Assembly (NCBI RefSeq): GCF_034424315.1
Contig: NZ_CP139972.1
Location: forward strand, 4,278,001 to 4,342,000
Direction: 5' to 3'
Length of the DNA stretch: 64,000 bases
Source: Chitinophaga sancti
GTDB lineage: Bacteria; Bacteroidota; Bacteroidia; Chitinophagales; Chitinophagaceae
The notes under the pieces were generated by a model. The model searched no databases, was not told the DNA's origin, and saw nothing but the letters and a program-made list of their open reading frames with translations. This document shows positions 26,106 through 34,995 of the stretch, one piece after another. The position numbers were made by a program, and so were the translations under genes. Position 1 is the stretch's first letter. Every line of letters starts with the position of its first letter.

Positions 26106-26327
26106 ATGAAACCGATTCTATTGCTATTACTTCTCATTAACACATCCAATTGTGTTAATAACACCTCCGTGTACATCTGTGATAGTAAAAATGCTTATAG
26201 ATATCATCTTACGCCGGATTGCAGGGGTTTAAGCAATTGCAAACACCAGATTGTCAGAACAACACTGGAATACGCCCAGAATAGTGGCAGAACTCTTTGT
26301 CACTGGGAACTTCGACATTCAAAATAA
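26106..26327 (+). CDS. Small exported Cys/His protein
   Basis: The 73-residue protein starts with a strongly hydrophobic segment (MKPILLLLLLINTSNC) that should be a signal peptide, possibly a lipoprotein signal with a poor lipobox. The rest follows a pattern known from tails of bacterial nucleases and binding proteins: a YHLTPDCRGLSNC segment, then AQNSGRTLCHWE. The usual last Cys of C..C is absent, since the motif reads CHWE. It lies 62 bp after one Cys-rich gene and 16 bp before the PLD-like gene. Zinc binding outside the cytoplasm is inferred. Confidence 0.65.
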   Translation: MKPILLLLLLINTSNCVNNTSVYICDSKNAYRYHLTPDCRGLSNCKHQIVRTTLEYAQNSGRTLCHWELRHSK

Positions 26328-26343
26328 TATAATTTAACCTACC

Positions 26344-28311
26344 ATGGAACCTGTAGAACAACAAGTTCTTAACGACAACAAGGAAATTTACTCAAAGATT
26401 CAGTATGAATTATTGAGAGCGCAGTCAGAAATCCTTGTCGCCTCCGCCTATTTTACAGATGACCATCTATTCGGCATTCTGTCTGATAAACTGCAACAAG
26501 GCGTTTCTATTGAAATAATTATTGCCGACAATTCCGATAATGAAAGGCTTGACTTTAGCCAGTTAGTAGCTAAGGGAGCCGCTGTATATAAAATAAAAGG
26601 CAATGGCTATGGTACCATGAATCAAAAATTCTGCGTGATCGATCAAAAAATTGCATTACATGGCTCTTACAACTGGACAATCAATGCCAAAAAGAATAAT
26701 CATGAAAGTATTATTTGTACGAATCATCGTGAGACAATTGACGGATTAATAGAGAATTTTAATAAAACAAAACCTGGTACCATTGCGCCAATACCTAAAC
26801 CCGCTCCATCCCCACAACAACAGCCCATAACTGCGGGAGCCGAATTTGAAAAGGTACTGGACTCAATGATCGCCGCGGAGATCGGGAGTTTTGACAGGAA
26901 ATTATTACGGGAACAGGGATATCTAAGATGTAGTGCGAATAACGGGGATCATCATGTATTGTATAAAGCATTTGATACTTTGTATTCCGTGTTCATTCAT
27001 GATATTGATGTCATTGACGACAAGAAAAAACGATTGATATCAAAAATAGAAGAATACCGGCAGAAGAAGAGAGAGGCCCTAGAAAAAGAATGTGAATTAC
27101 ATGTCAATTTTCTGGAGAAGGAAAGTGTTATTACGAAAAATAATCTGGAGATAAAGGCGGTAAAGTTGTCATCAGAAACGGAAACTATCTATAAAAACAT
27201 TGATGATATCAGGGAGAACAAGATGCCTGTCAAAGAAAAAGAAAATGAGGAGTTAAAAAGTGAAATAAAAGTGGTGGAGCAGGAATCAGTAAGGCCAAAA
27301 TTCAAATGGTTTGAGTTCATTCCCTTAGTAATCCTGAATACGGCGCTATTGATCTATCTCTTTATTTTCTATTCATCGGCGGCTTATATATTATTATTCA
27401 GTGTATCCAATACCAGACAAAAATTAGCTCAGGGCTTACCAATGGAGCCCCCACAAATCTTCTATCCGGACGCTATCACTGATACCGTAGCGGAAACTAA
27501 AACGGCTGTACTCTTTATATTTCTTTTCGTCTTCATCCCCGTATCATTCGGTATCATCGATCTGTTTGTGAAAGCTAAATGGAAAACACTGGCATCTGTA
27601 CTGGGCTTTCTTTTTGGAATTATTGTATTGGACGGAGCCATCGCATATAAAGTAGCGCAGGCCGTTCATGAAATGAATATATTGACTGGGAATATCCGTG
27701 GCGAATGGCGAATGGGAATGGCCTTCTCTGATACCAATTTTTATCTCGTATTTGTATTTGGTGCTTTTGGGTTAATATTATTCAAAGTAGTGTTCAAAAA
27801 GATGATGCACACTTTTGAAGAACGTAGCCCGGATACCATTGCTCAAAAGAACCAGCTAAAAATCAAGCATCTTCGTGAAGAAATGGCCGGTAATGCAGAC
27901 AAATTACTTCAGTTAAAGGGGAGTATCACCAATCTTGAAATAGAGATTATACAATTGAAAGTAGATATAAAACACACCGATCTTGAACTAAAAGAATTAC
28001 CTGTAAGACTCAACCAGAACCTACAAAAAAGTAGGAATCAGCTGATCAAAGACTTAGAAAACATTGATAAAATAGCCACTATTTATACAATACATATTCA
28101 ATCAGACAACCTCCCTATTTCTGTCGATGCGCTTAAAGACAGGATCAATGTATTCCTGGAAGGATGGAACGATTTCCTGCACCAGGAATATGCAATTGCT
28201 AAAGCCACTACCAAAACAGCCCAGGCAGCAGAAGTAGCTGCGGAATGGCAGGAAACGAAAATATTCGTCCATAGAATTGATCACCGCGTTAAAATCGGTC
28301 ATAATGTATAA
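26344..28311 (+). CDS. Membrane PLD-like protein with degenerate HKD motif
   Basis: The 655-residue protein opens with a single phospholipase D-like domain (about 10-140: ILVASAYFTDD, then the motif region and GSYNW). The catalytic HxK(x)4D motif reads N93-Q-K95 to D100: His is replaced by Asn, so normal phosphodiesterase activity is unlikely. After a proline-rich linker come a coiled coil (about 230-300), four transmembrane segments (about 325-350, 387-409, 416-440, 465-485) and a second coiled coil (about 495-560). This reads as a membrane scaffold or sensor. Its stop overlaps the next gene's start by 8 bp. Confidence 0.82.
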   Translation: MEPVEQQVLNDNKEIYSKIQYELLRAQSEILVASAYFTDDHLFGILSDKLQQGVSIEIIIADNSDNERLDFSQLVAKGAAVYKIKGNGYGTMNQKFCVIDQKIALHGSYNWTINAKKNNHESIICTNHRETIDGLIENFNKTKPGTIAPIPKPAPSPQQQPITAGAEFEKVLDSMIAAEIGSFDRKLLREQGYLRCSANNGDHHVLYKAFDTLYSVFIHDIDVIDDKKKRLISKIEEYRQKKREALEKECELHVNFLEKESVITKNNLEIKAVKLSSETETIYKNIDDIRENKMPVKEKENEELKSEIKVVEQESVRPKFKWFEFIPLVILNTALLIYLFIFYSSAAYILLFSVSNTRQKLAQGLPMEPPQIFYPDAITDTVAETKTAVLFIFLFVFIPVSFGIIDLFVKAKWKTLASVLGFLFGIIVLDGAIAYKVAQAVHEMNILTGNIRGEWRMGMAFSDTNFYLVFVFGAFGLILFKVVFKKMMHTFEERSPDTIAQKNQLKIKHLREEMAGNADKLLQLKGSITNLEIEIIQLKVDIKHTDLELKELPVRLNQNLQKSRNQLIKDLENIDKIATIYTIHIQSDNLPISVDALKDRINVFLEGWNDFLHQEYAIAKATTKTAQAAEVAAEWQETKIFVHRIDHRVKIGHNV

Positions 28312-29281
28312 ATCATACTTAGTCCCCCTGGCAGCACTTCTCTCCATACTTGCCTATACCCCACCAACAGGTAAAACATTTACCATCACACATTTCAATA
28401 TCCTGTTTGCTCCTGATATGTCTAACCGGGTAGATCCTAAACTTTATAAACGGCCGCTGAATGATGTAGATATTTTATCTATTATCACCAATAATCTCTA
28501 CCCTTCCATCCTCCGGTTCAAAAGAATGGAAAATCAAAAGGACCGGCTTATGATAGACTTTATTAATAAAGGGCTGATTAAACAATACCAGGTAAATACA
28601 GAAAAACTACTGATTAATTTTGGCAAATTTCCTACTCAACGGGAGCGGATTGAATACATCTTTGCCAAACCAGGAATCAAGCCGTCAATGGAAAAGGACA
28701 TCAATGAAATGACAGGAGAATATTCCCTGGTCAATAATCAGGCGATCAAAGACAATGTGGGGGCCGATATCTGGAGCTATCTGAATCAGGGGATTGATGA
28801 GAACAAAATATTGACGAATGAAAGTATTGTCAAATATAAAAATGACATCTATACCAATACTTACCGGAACATTCTCATATTACCCACTGACGGATACATT
28901 GAAGCGGGCATCTTTGGAAAAGGATTCGATTGCAGTAAAAACACCATTAACAATTTTCGCAAAGCGTTTTATACCTCCGGGGAAAAAGATATGCAGGAAT
29001 TTCTCAGGAAAAATAAAAGATTTCAGATAAAACCTGTCAATAATGAACTGTTGAAAAATCTGGAGATCCTGGTCATGGAGCTGTATGACCGTTCTTTGTC
29101 CAAAGCTGGTTGTGCGACGGTGCATCCCACAGATATGGAGATCATAAAGCTCCTATGGACCGACTGGCTGCAGCAATCCAATGTAAAACGATTTGAACTG
29201 CACCCCTATGCCAGTTCTAAAGCGGAAGCCGAAATCATCATTCTAAAATTTATTGGAATTCCTACAATCAAATCACTATGA
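28304..29281 (+). CDS. Exported vWA-like protein with altered MIDAS
   Basis: The ATG at 28304, within the end of the PLD gene, begins a signal peptide (MYKSYLVPLAALLSILAY) and gives 325 residues; the start at 28277 is rejected. The mature N-terminus reads HFNILFAPDMSNRV, like the first strand and MIDAS loop of a von Willebrand A domain. Here DxSxS has become DMSNR (Asp38, Ser40, Arg42). A TDG in ILPTDGYIEAG (about residue 195) matches the second MIDAS loop. I infer a vWA-like fold with weakened metal binding, outside the cytoplasm. The next gene overlaps by 4 bp. Confidence 0.65.
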   Translation: MYKSYLVPLAALLSILAYTPPTGKTFTITHFNILFAPDMSNRVDPKLYKRPLNDVDILSIITNNLYPSILRFKRMENQKDRLMIDFINKGLIKQYQVNTEKLLINFGKFPTQRERIEYIFAKPGIKPSMEKDINEMTGEYSLVNNQAIKDNVGADIWSYLNQGIDENKILTNESIVKYKNDIYTNTYRNILILPTDGYIEAGIFGKGFDCSKNTINNFRKAFYTSGEKDMQEFLRKNKRFQIKPVNNELLKNLEILVMELYDRSLSKAGCATVHPTDMEIIKLLWTDWLQQSNVKRFELHPYASSKAEAEIIILKFIGIPTIKSL

Positions 29282-30330
29282 GCTGGCATTACAGAAAATC
29301 CATTAGCAGCGGCCCTTTCAGGATGAACTTTAGCAAGCGAAGTATCAGTTATTCTGTAGGCGTAAAAGGCGCGCGGATTAACTTCAGTCCAAAAGGCACA
29401 TTTGTGAATTTAAGTGCACATGGTATCAATTACCGGCAACGGATATCCGGCCCTAATCCCACGCCAACAGTACAAAATATCATATCCGCAAATATAGACC
29501 AACTCACAGATTCGGATTCCAAATCTTTTATCGAAGCGTTGAATCAGAAATCAAGCCAGCTCTCTTATATAAAAGTATTTGGCATTTTACCATTAGGCAT
29601 TGTTCTATTTATCCTTTTTTCTACCTCGTATTGGGGATATGAATGCTTCATTATTATTGGTCTGTTTATCCCCTTTATCTTTTGGTTAAAAAAGTTAGAT
29701 AAACGTCGGTTTGAGATGGAACTCCATTACGATATGGATGAAAAGCTCCAACAGGTTTATCAACAATTTAACACTCATTTTGATACATTTTCCCGGTCTT
29801 CGAAAATCTGGCAATATTATCACACACAACACACGAATGATCAAAAGCGCCATGCAGGGGCGTCTAATTTGATTAAAAGGAGTAGGATCAACAGTGTGTC
29901 CAAGAATAAAGTTCCTATACCATATTTTATTACCAACGTGACTATTCCCTGTATTTCACTCAGGAATATGGAGCTTTATTTTTTGCCTGAGCGGCTGTTG
30001 ATAAAACGGGGGACTACTTTTGCAGCAGTGTTTTATAAGCATCTCAGTATTAATTTTCATACTACCCGGTTTATTGAATCGGAGATACTGCCAGGAGACG
30101 CGGATGTGGTGGATTATACGTGGCAGTATGTAAACAGGAACGGAGGGCCGGATAAGCGGTTTAATAATAACAGGCGGCTACCGGTTTGTGCGTATTCTCA
30201 GTATACGTTTCGGTCGGATACAGGGATGTTTGAGGTGATTTCTACGTCAAAGACAGGTGGAATGGATGAGTTTGCGGTGTTTTTGATGAGGATTGGGGAG
30301 TTGCAGAATAAGATAAGTGAATATCATTAG
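29278..30330 (+). CDS. DUF4236 membrane protein
   Basis: The 350-residue protein starts with a DUF4236 domain (residues 1-58: WHYRKSISSGPFRMNFSKRS, SVGVKGARINFSPKGTFVNL). Two transmembrane segments follow (about 98-117 and 119-137), then a long soluble C-terminal region of unknown fold with a basic stretch near residues 195-210. DUF4236 is a short beta-rich domain of unknown function in many bacterial membrane proteins. Its ATG overlaps the previous stop (ATGA), and a terminator follows, so it is the last gene of the operon starting at 25855. Confidence 0.82.
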   Translation: MSWHYRKSISSGPFRMNFSKRSISYSVGVKGARINFSPKGTFVNLSAHGINYRQRISGPNPTPTVQNIISANIDQLTDSDSKSFIEALNQKSSQLSYIKVFGILPLGIVLFILFSTSYWGYECFIIIGLFIPFIFWLKKLDKRRFEMELHYDMDEKLQQVYQQFNTHFDTFSRSSKIWQYYHTQHTNDQKRHAGASNLIKRSRINSVSKNKVPIPYFITNVTIPCISLRNMELYFLPERLLIKRGTTFAAVFYKHLSINFHTTRFIESEILPGDADVVDYTWQYVNRNGGPDKRFNNNRRLPVCAYSQYTFRSDTGMFEVISTSKTGGMDEFAVFLMRIGELQNKISEYH

Positions 30331-30354
30331 TGTTGTGATGGGTTCTATAAGGAT

Positions 30355-30390
30355 AACACACCGTTGATTCATCACGGTGTGTTTATTTTT
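30355..30390 (+). terminator. Terminator of the PLD/vWA/DUF4236 operon
   Basis: AACACACCGT (30355-30364) pairs exactly with 30374-30383, followed by TATTTTT. It ends the plus-strand operon. Confidence 0.9.
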
Positions 30391-30394
30391 GCAT

Positions 30395-30425
30395 AAAAAG
30401 CCGCTTCGTACGAAGCGGCTTTTTT
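30395..30425. terminator. Bidirectional terminator
   Basis: AAAAAGCCGCTTCG (30395-30408) and its complement up to 30424 form a long palindrome with A/T-runs at both ends. It serves mainly the minus-strand ABC permease gene that ends at 30431. Confidence 0.88.
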
Positions 30426-30430
30426 ATTTA

Positions 30431-31711
30431 TTATCGTATCCATTTAATCGCCTCTTTCCACGTAATCTTCTTCCCATACATCAATATCCCCGTCCTGTAA
30501 ATCTTCCCGGCCATCCACGTTGTCGCCAGAAACCCAATGATCAGCAACACCATCGACAATCCTAGTTGCCAATACGGCACCGTACCCGGCACTCCATAAG
30601 GTATCCTCGCCATCATCACCATCGGTGACGTAAACGGAATGATACTTCCCCAAAACGCCATCTGGCTATTCGGATGCTGCACCGCCGCAATCATCACCAT
30701 GATCCCAATAATGATCGGCAACGTAATCGGGAAAGTCAATCCCTGCACATCCGTAGGATCTTCATTCACCAAGCTCCCCACCGCTGCAAACAGCGCCGCA
30801 TAAAACAAATATCCACCCAGAAAATAAAACACAAAACAGGAAATAATCAACCCCCAGTTAATACTATCCACCACATATCGTAACTGCGAGGCCGCTTCCA
30901 ACATGGCCGCATTCCCCCCCGCATTATTCTGCGCCGCACTATTCATCATCTCAGAAGGAATCAACAAACGCAACATACTGATCAACACTACCCAGATAGA
31001 AAACTGTAACAGCCCCACACCAGCAATCCCCACTATCTTTCCCATCATCAGCTGAAAAGGTTTCACACTCGATACCATCACCTCTGCCACCCGGTTCACC
31101 TTCTCTTCCATCACCCCGCGCATCACTGACATTCCAAAGAACATCAATATAATATAAATAATAAATCCGCTGGAATACCCCACTGCATAAGCAATCACAG
31201 AACTCCCCTTCTTCTCTTCCTTCCCATTCCTAAAATCAATACTTATATCAGATTTAAAACTCTTAATCTGCGAAATATCAATATGCGCCTTCTCCATCCG
31301 CACCTCTTCAATCCGGTTATTCAGGTACCTGTTCAGGTGCGCTTCCACTCCTAAACCCGGCTGACCACCACTATAATAAGTGATCCCCAAAGGTCGCTCA
31401 ATATCAATCGCGGGAATATACAACACGCCGGAATAACCATATTCTTCATAATGCTTACTAAACGTATCAATAGCCGTCTCTGTCAGGAACTTAAAATAGA
31501 TCCCCTTCTCATCCGGCAGTTTGTTCAGAAACAAATGACTATCATCTATCACCGCAATGCGCTGTTCATCATTAGCACTGGTGGCTATCAGCACCGGCAC
31601 TACAATCATAGCTGCAAAGAAAATCGGCACCAGCAGGGTGACAACGAGAAAAGACCGCTTGCGCACGCGGAAAGTGAACTCTCTTTTGATGATGAGCCAG
31701 ATTTTGTTCAT
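30431..31711 (-). CDS. ABC-2 type transporter permease (NatB-like)
   Basis: The 426-residue inner-membrane protein has one N-terminal transmembrane segment (about 22-42, VVTLLVPIFFAAMIVVPVLI). A large extracytoplasmic loop follows (to about 180), then at least five further segments with an SVMRGVMEEKVNRVAEVMVS loop between them. This is the layout of NatB/ABC-2 permeases that export sodium or small molecules. The ATPase gene ends 4 bp before it, so the two subunits are co-translated. The substrate cannot be told. Confidence 0.9.
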   Translation of the reverse strand: MNKIWLIIKREFTFRVRKRSFLVVTLLVPIFFAAMIVVPVLIATSANDEQRIAVIDDSHLFLNKLPDEKGIYFKFLTETAIDTFSKHYEEYGYSGVLYIPAIDIERPLGITYYSGGQPGLGVEAHLNRYLNNRIEEVRMEKAHIDISQIKSFKSDISIDFRNGKEEKKGSSVIAYAVGYSSGFIIYIILMFFGMSVMRGVMEEKVNRVAEVMVSSVKPFQLMMGKIVGIAGVGLLQFSIWVVLISMLRLLIPSEMMNSAAQNNAGGNAAMLEAASQLRYVVDSINWGLIISCFVFYFLGGYLFYAALFAAVGSLVNEDPTDVQGLTFPITLPIIIGIMVMIAAVQHPNSQMAFWGSIIPFTSPMVMMARIPYGVPGTVPYWQLGLSMVLLIIGFLATTWMAGKIYRTGILMYGKKITWKEAIKWIR

Positions 31712-31715
31712 AGGA

Positions 31716-32636
31716 CTAATTAATTGGTTCTTCTATTTGCTGTACCTGTTGTATAAACACTTCATTGATACTTGGTAGAATCTCCTGGAAGGATGTAATA
31801 GGGATTTCCTGCCGGATAAAATGTGCCAGTATATCATTTGTCGTACTGCCCTCGGTGAGCTTCACAACGTAACCGCTCTCTTCCTGTGAGACAATCGTAA
31901 AATGATAGGTCATCACTTCTGCAAAGTTGGGAACCCTGCCTAAGCCTATCCGGAACAGGTCTTGTTTGAAATCGTGCCTGATCTGTTTTACTTCACCATC
32001 CAATATCTTCTTTCCTTTATTCACCAGCATAATGCGGTCACAGATCTCTTCTACCTGCTCCATACGGTGGGTAGAGAATATGATGGTCGTACCATTCAGT
32101 GCAAGGTCAAAGATCTCCTGCTTGATCAGGTTGGAGTTGATCGGATCTAAACCAGAGAAGGGCTCATCCAGTATTAACAGCGATGGCTGATGAACGATCG
32201 TGGAAATAAACTGCACCTTTTGTTGCATGCCTTTACTCAATTCTTCCACTTTCTTATTATACCATGCGTTGATATCAAACTTGTTGAACCAATATTTGAT
32301 CTTTTCTTTGGCTTCCTTTTCGGTCATGCCTTTCAGCTGCGCCAGGTAAAGGGCTTGTTCCCCTACCTTCATTTTTTTGTACAGCCCTCTTTCCTCCGGC
32401 ATATAGCCGATGGAATGCACGTCATTTTCCGGGTTGAAAGGTTTGCCTTTGAAAAGTATGTCTCCCTTATCGGGATAAAAAATGCCGGTGATCATTCGGA
32501 GCAGGGTGGTTTTTCCTGCGCCATTGGGTCCAAGCAGCCCAAAGATGCTACCCTCAGGGATAACAAAACTAATATCATCTACAGCTGTATGCGAGGCATA
32601 ATCTTTACGTAAGTTTCTAACTTCGAGCAGGCCCAT
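31716..32636 (-). CDS. ABC transporter ATP-binding protein (NatA-like)
   Basis: The 306-residue cytoplasmic ATPase has Walker A GLLGPNGAGKTTLLRMITG, Q-loop region MPEERGLYKKM, signature LSKGMQQKVQ, Walker B LLILDEPFSGLDP and switch His in FSTHRMEQ. A C-terminal extension (about 225-306) matches the NatA/YhaQ type. It drives the permease encoded immediately downstream. It is separated from the LytTR genes upstream by a strong terminator, so the transporter is probably transcribed on its own. Confidence 0.94.
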   Translation of the reverse strand: MGLLEVRNLRKDYASHTAVDDISFVIPEGSIFGLLGPNGAGKTTLLRMITGIFYPDKGDILFKGKPFNPENDVHSIGYMPEERGLYKKMKVGEQALYLAQLKGMTEKEAKEKIKYWFNKFDINAWYNKKVEELSKGMQQKVQFISTIVHQPSLLILDEPFSGLDPINSNLIKQEIFDLALNGTTIIFSTHRMEQVEEICDRIMLVNKGKKILDGEVKQIRHDFKQDLFRIGLGRVPNFAEVMTYHFTIVSQEESGYVVKLTEGSTTNDILAHFIRQEIPITSFQEILPSINEVFIQQVQQIEEPIN

Positions 32637-32674
32637 AATTCTAAATTACGGACGGAAATTACAAAAAAAATCCA

Positions 32675-32713
32675 AGTCTTTGCGCAGTTGCCTTCAGCAA
32701 CTGCGCAAAGACT
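32675..32713 (-). terminator. Terminator at the end of the LytTR regulator gene
   Basis: AGTCTTTGCGCAGTTGC (32675-32691) pairs perfectly with 32697-32713; on the minus strand a run of eight T follows after GGA. The right arm reaches the first base of the regulator stop codon, so there is almost no 3' untranslated region. Confidence 0.92.
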
Positions 32714-33405
32714 CATTTTAACACTCTATTGACCGCTTCTGCGTAGGCAGCCCCTATCGGCACCACCATCTCTCCCACATACAAACTACTCCTGTCCGCC
32801 TTTGTCACCTTCTCATTCGCTACAATAAAACTCCGGTGCACCCTCGTAAACAATGCTTGTGGCAACAATGCCAGCGCCTCCTGCATCGACAATCTTGATA
32901 AGATTTTCTTTTCCCTGGTCACAAAAGAAATATAATTCCCCGCACTCTCCAGGTACAAAATATCCCTCAGCAAGATCTTATATTGTTCATACCCACTTTT
33001 CACCATCACATAATTCGGTGCATCGGCCCTTGCACTCTTCTCCATCATCTCCAGCAATCCTTTCGCCTTATTACAAGCCTTCAAAAATCTTTCTTCAGAA
33101 AAAGGCTTCAGCAAATAATCCACCGCATCCAACTCAAAACTCTGCACCGCATGCTCACTATACGCTGTTGTAAACACCACCAAAGGTCCTCCCGGCAGCG
33201 TAGTCATCAATTCCAGTCCTGATATATCCGGCATCTTTATATCCAGGAATATCAGGTCCACCGGCTCGTTTTCAAGATGTGTCAATGCCGCAAACGGATC
33301 CGTAAAATATCCCTGCATCTCCAGGAAATCTACCTGCTGTGCATGTGTACGAATCACCGACAGCGCAACCTGTTCATCATCAATCGCAATTGCCGTCAGT
33401 TTCAT
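32713..33405 (-). CDS. LytTR family response regulator
   Basis: The 230-residue protein has a receiver domain (about 1-120; DDE acidic pair at the start, phospho-Asp in LIFLDIKMPDISG, Lys in YLLKPFSEE). A C-terminal LytTR DNA-binding domain follows (about 135-228, ILYLESAGNYISF and FTRVHRSFIV). It is the DNA-binding partner of the kinase encoded just upstream, which it overlaps by 4 bp. Targets are unknown; the adjacent ABC transporter is one possibility. Confidence 0.94.
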   Translation of the reverse strand: MKLTAIAIDDEQVALSVIRTHAQQVDFLEMQGYFTDPFAALTHLENEPVDLIFLDIKMPDISGLELMTTLPGGPLVVFTTAYSEHAVQSFELDAVDYLLKPFSEERFLKACNKAKGLLEMMEKSARADAPNYVMVKSGYEQYKILLRDILYLESAGNYISFVTREKKILSRLSMQEALALLPQALFTRVHRSFIVANEKVTKADRSSLYVGEMVVPIGAAYAEAVNRVLK

Positions 33406-34928
33406 ATCAAATCATTTTTAGGTTCATCTACAATCAATGTCAGATGTACAAAAAACTCCGTTCCTGTCTCACGTATATTCAGATCATGCTTACCAGGATA
33501 CAGCAAATTCAGCCGCTGCCGTACATTATTAATACCTATTCCCATACTCTCATTTTCAATCTCCGCACTCCTGTTCACATGAATACTGTTGTACACATCA
33601 AAATAGATCTTATCATTTGTACAGGACAATGATAAATTGATCCTCGACTTATTCCGCTGACTGATCCCATATTTAAATGCATTCTCTACAAACGGAATCA
33701 GTAACATCGGTGCAATGCTATGCTCACACAATGTTTCATCAATATTCACCTCAATACTTATATCAGGCGTACCCTGTGTACGTAGCCTTTGCAGGGCAAT
33801 ATAGTTCTGCAAGTAAGCAATCTCTTTTTCCAGCGGAATTGTCTCCTGTGTATTTTCATGCAGCATAAACCGCATCATATCTCCCAATTGCTGAATACCC
33901 TGGCCTGTTGCCGAAGCATTTTCCTGCAAAGCCGTTCCATACAATGTATTGAGTGCATTAAATAAAAAATGCGGATTGATCTGCCAGCGTAAAAAATCAA
34001 GTCCTGCTTCTGTATGGGTTAATGCCTGGCGCAAGCCATGTAAAGTAGAGGCCCTCGCATTCCTGGCTGTAAAGATCCACCAGGCAGCCGGCAAAATAGC
34101 AATCCCCGTTACAAGTGTTGTAATGATCACACCTGCAGCATACATGCCACCACTATTATAACGTGCCTGTAATCCAACGACTAACATCCATACTAATGAA
34201 ATGGCCCAGAACCCCGCTGCTTCCTGGAATAAGATCTTCTTACTCTTATGCACCATAAAACGTGGATATAAGCGATGTATCGCCACAAAATACATGAAGC
34301 CGCAAAAGATGCCTACACAAAAAATCATGAGAGTAAAACCCCTGTCATCATTCCTGGTAATCATGATCCAAAACCCAATAATCCCCGCTATCACAGCCCC
34401 ATCAATCAGTGACTGGCGGAACCAGGGTTTATTGACCATTCGCTCATATGCATATTGTAAAAACAAATACCTCCCTGCATAATAAATCAGGTACAACACC
34501 ATATAAAATATCGTCAGCAGGAAAGCAGCCTTTGCACAATGTGTATGCACACCGCGTACAGTTTTGTATACTCCAAACAGGTATCCGTACAACCATGTAT
34601 TAGACACCCAAATGATGACAAACAAGGCAATCAGCACCGGAAATGATAACAAACCACCCAGCAGATACCGTTGCTTCTCATAAAAACGGGGTACTACGAC
34701 CTCGTGCACAAACAAAAAAGAAAAGTATACAATAACAATATGTGCTAATAAAGGGAACAGGTAATGTTTATAGTAATCAAACACCTGGTGGTAACGCGCG
34801 AACTTCCAGCCATAATCACGCTGCAGGTCGAAAACATTATAGGCTATACTCTTATATAGCAATGAAAACAGCAGCAACAGGAAAATCCCTGTAGCAATTC
34901 CGAATTCAGTTCGTCTGATCTTATTCAT
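33402..34928 (-). CDS. LytS/YehU-type sensor histidine kinase
   Basis: The ATG at 34928 is preferred to the in-frame TTG at 34946, giving 508 residues. The N-terminal 290 residues form about eight transmembrane segments without a large outside domain. The cytoplasmic His_kinase domain carries FLRWQINPHFLFNALNTLY with the phospho-His, and a GHKL ATPase domain follows (IPFVENAFKYGISQ, GIGINNVRQRL). It should phosphorylate the LytTR regulator encoded downstream, with which its stop codon overlaps. The signal is unknown and is probably sensed in or at the membrane. Confidence 0.92.
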   Translation of the reverse strand: MNKIRRTEFGIATGIFLLLLFSLLYKSIAYNVFDLQRDYGWKFARYHQVFDYYKHYLFPLLAHIVIVYFSFLFVHEVVVPRFYEKQRYLLGGLLSFPVLIALFVIIWVSNTWLYGYLFGVYKTVRGVHTHCAKAAFLLTIFYMVLYLIYYAGRYLFLQYAYERMVNKPWFRQSLIDGAVIAGIIGFWIMITRNDDRGFTLMIFCVGIFCGFMYFVAIHRLYPRFMVHKSKKILFQEAAGFWAISLVWMLVVGLQARYNSGGMYAAGVIITTLVTGIAILPAAWWIFTARNARASTLHGLRQALTHTEAGLDFLRWQINPHFLFNALNTLYGTALQENASATGQGIQQLGDMMRFMLHENTQETIPLEKEIAYLQNYIALQRLRTQGTPDISIEVNIDETLCEHSIAPMLLIPFVENAFKYGISQRNKSRINLSLSCTNDKIYFDVYNSIHVNRSAEIENESMGIGINNVRQRLNLLYPGKHDLNIRETGTEFFVHLTLIVDEPKNDLI

Positions 34929-34995
34929 GGAAAAAACTTTCAGCAATGATAGTTATCCCCTCTGCACTAATTAAATATATGTGATCAAAATACCA

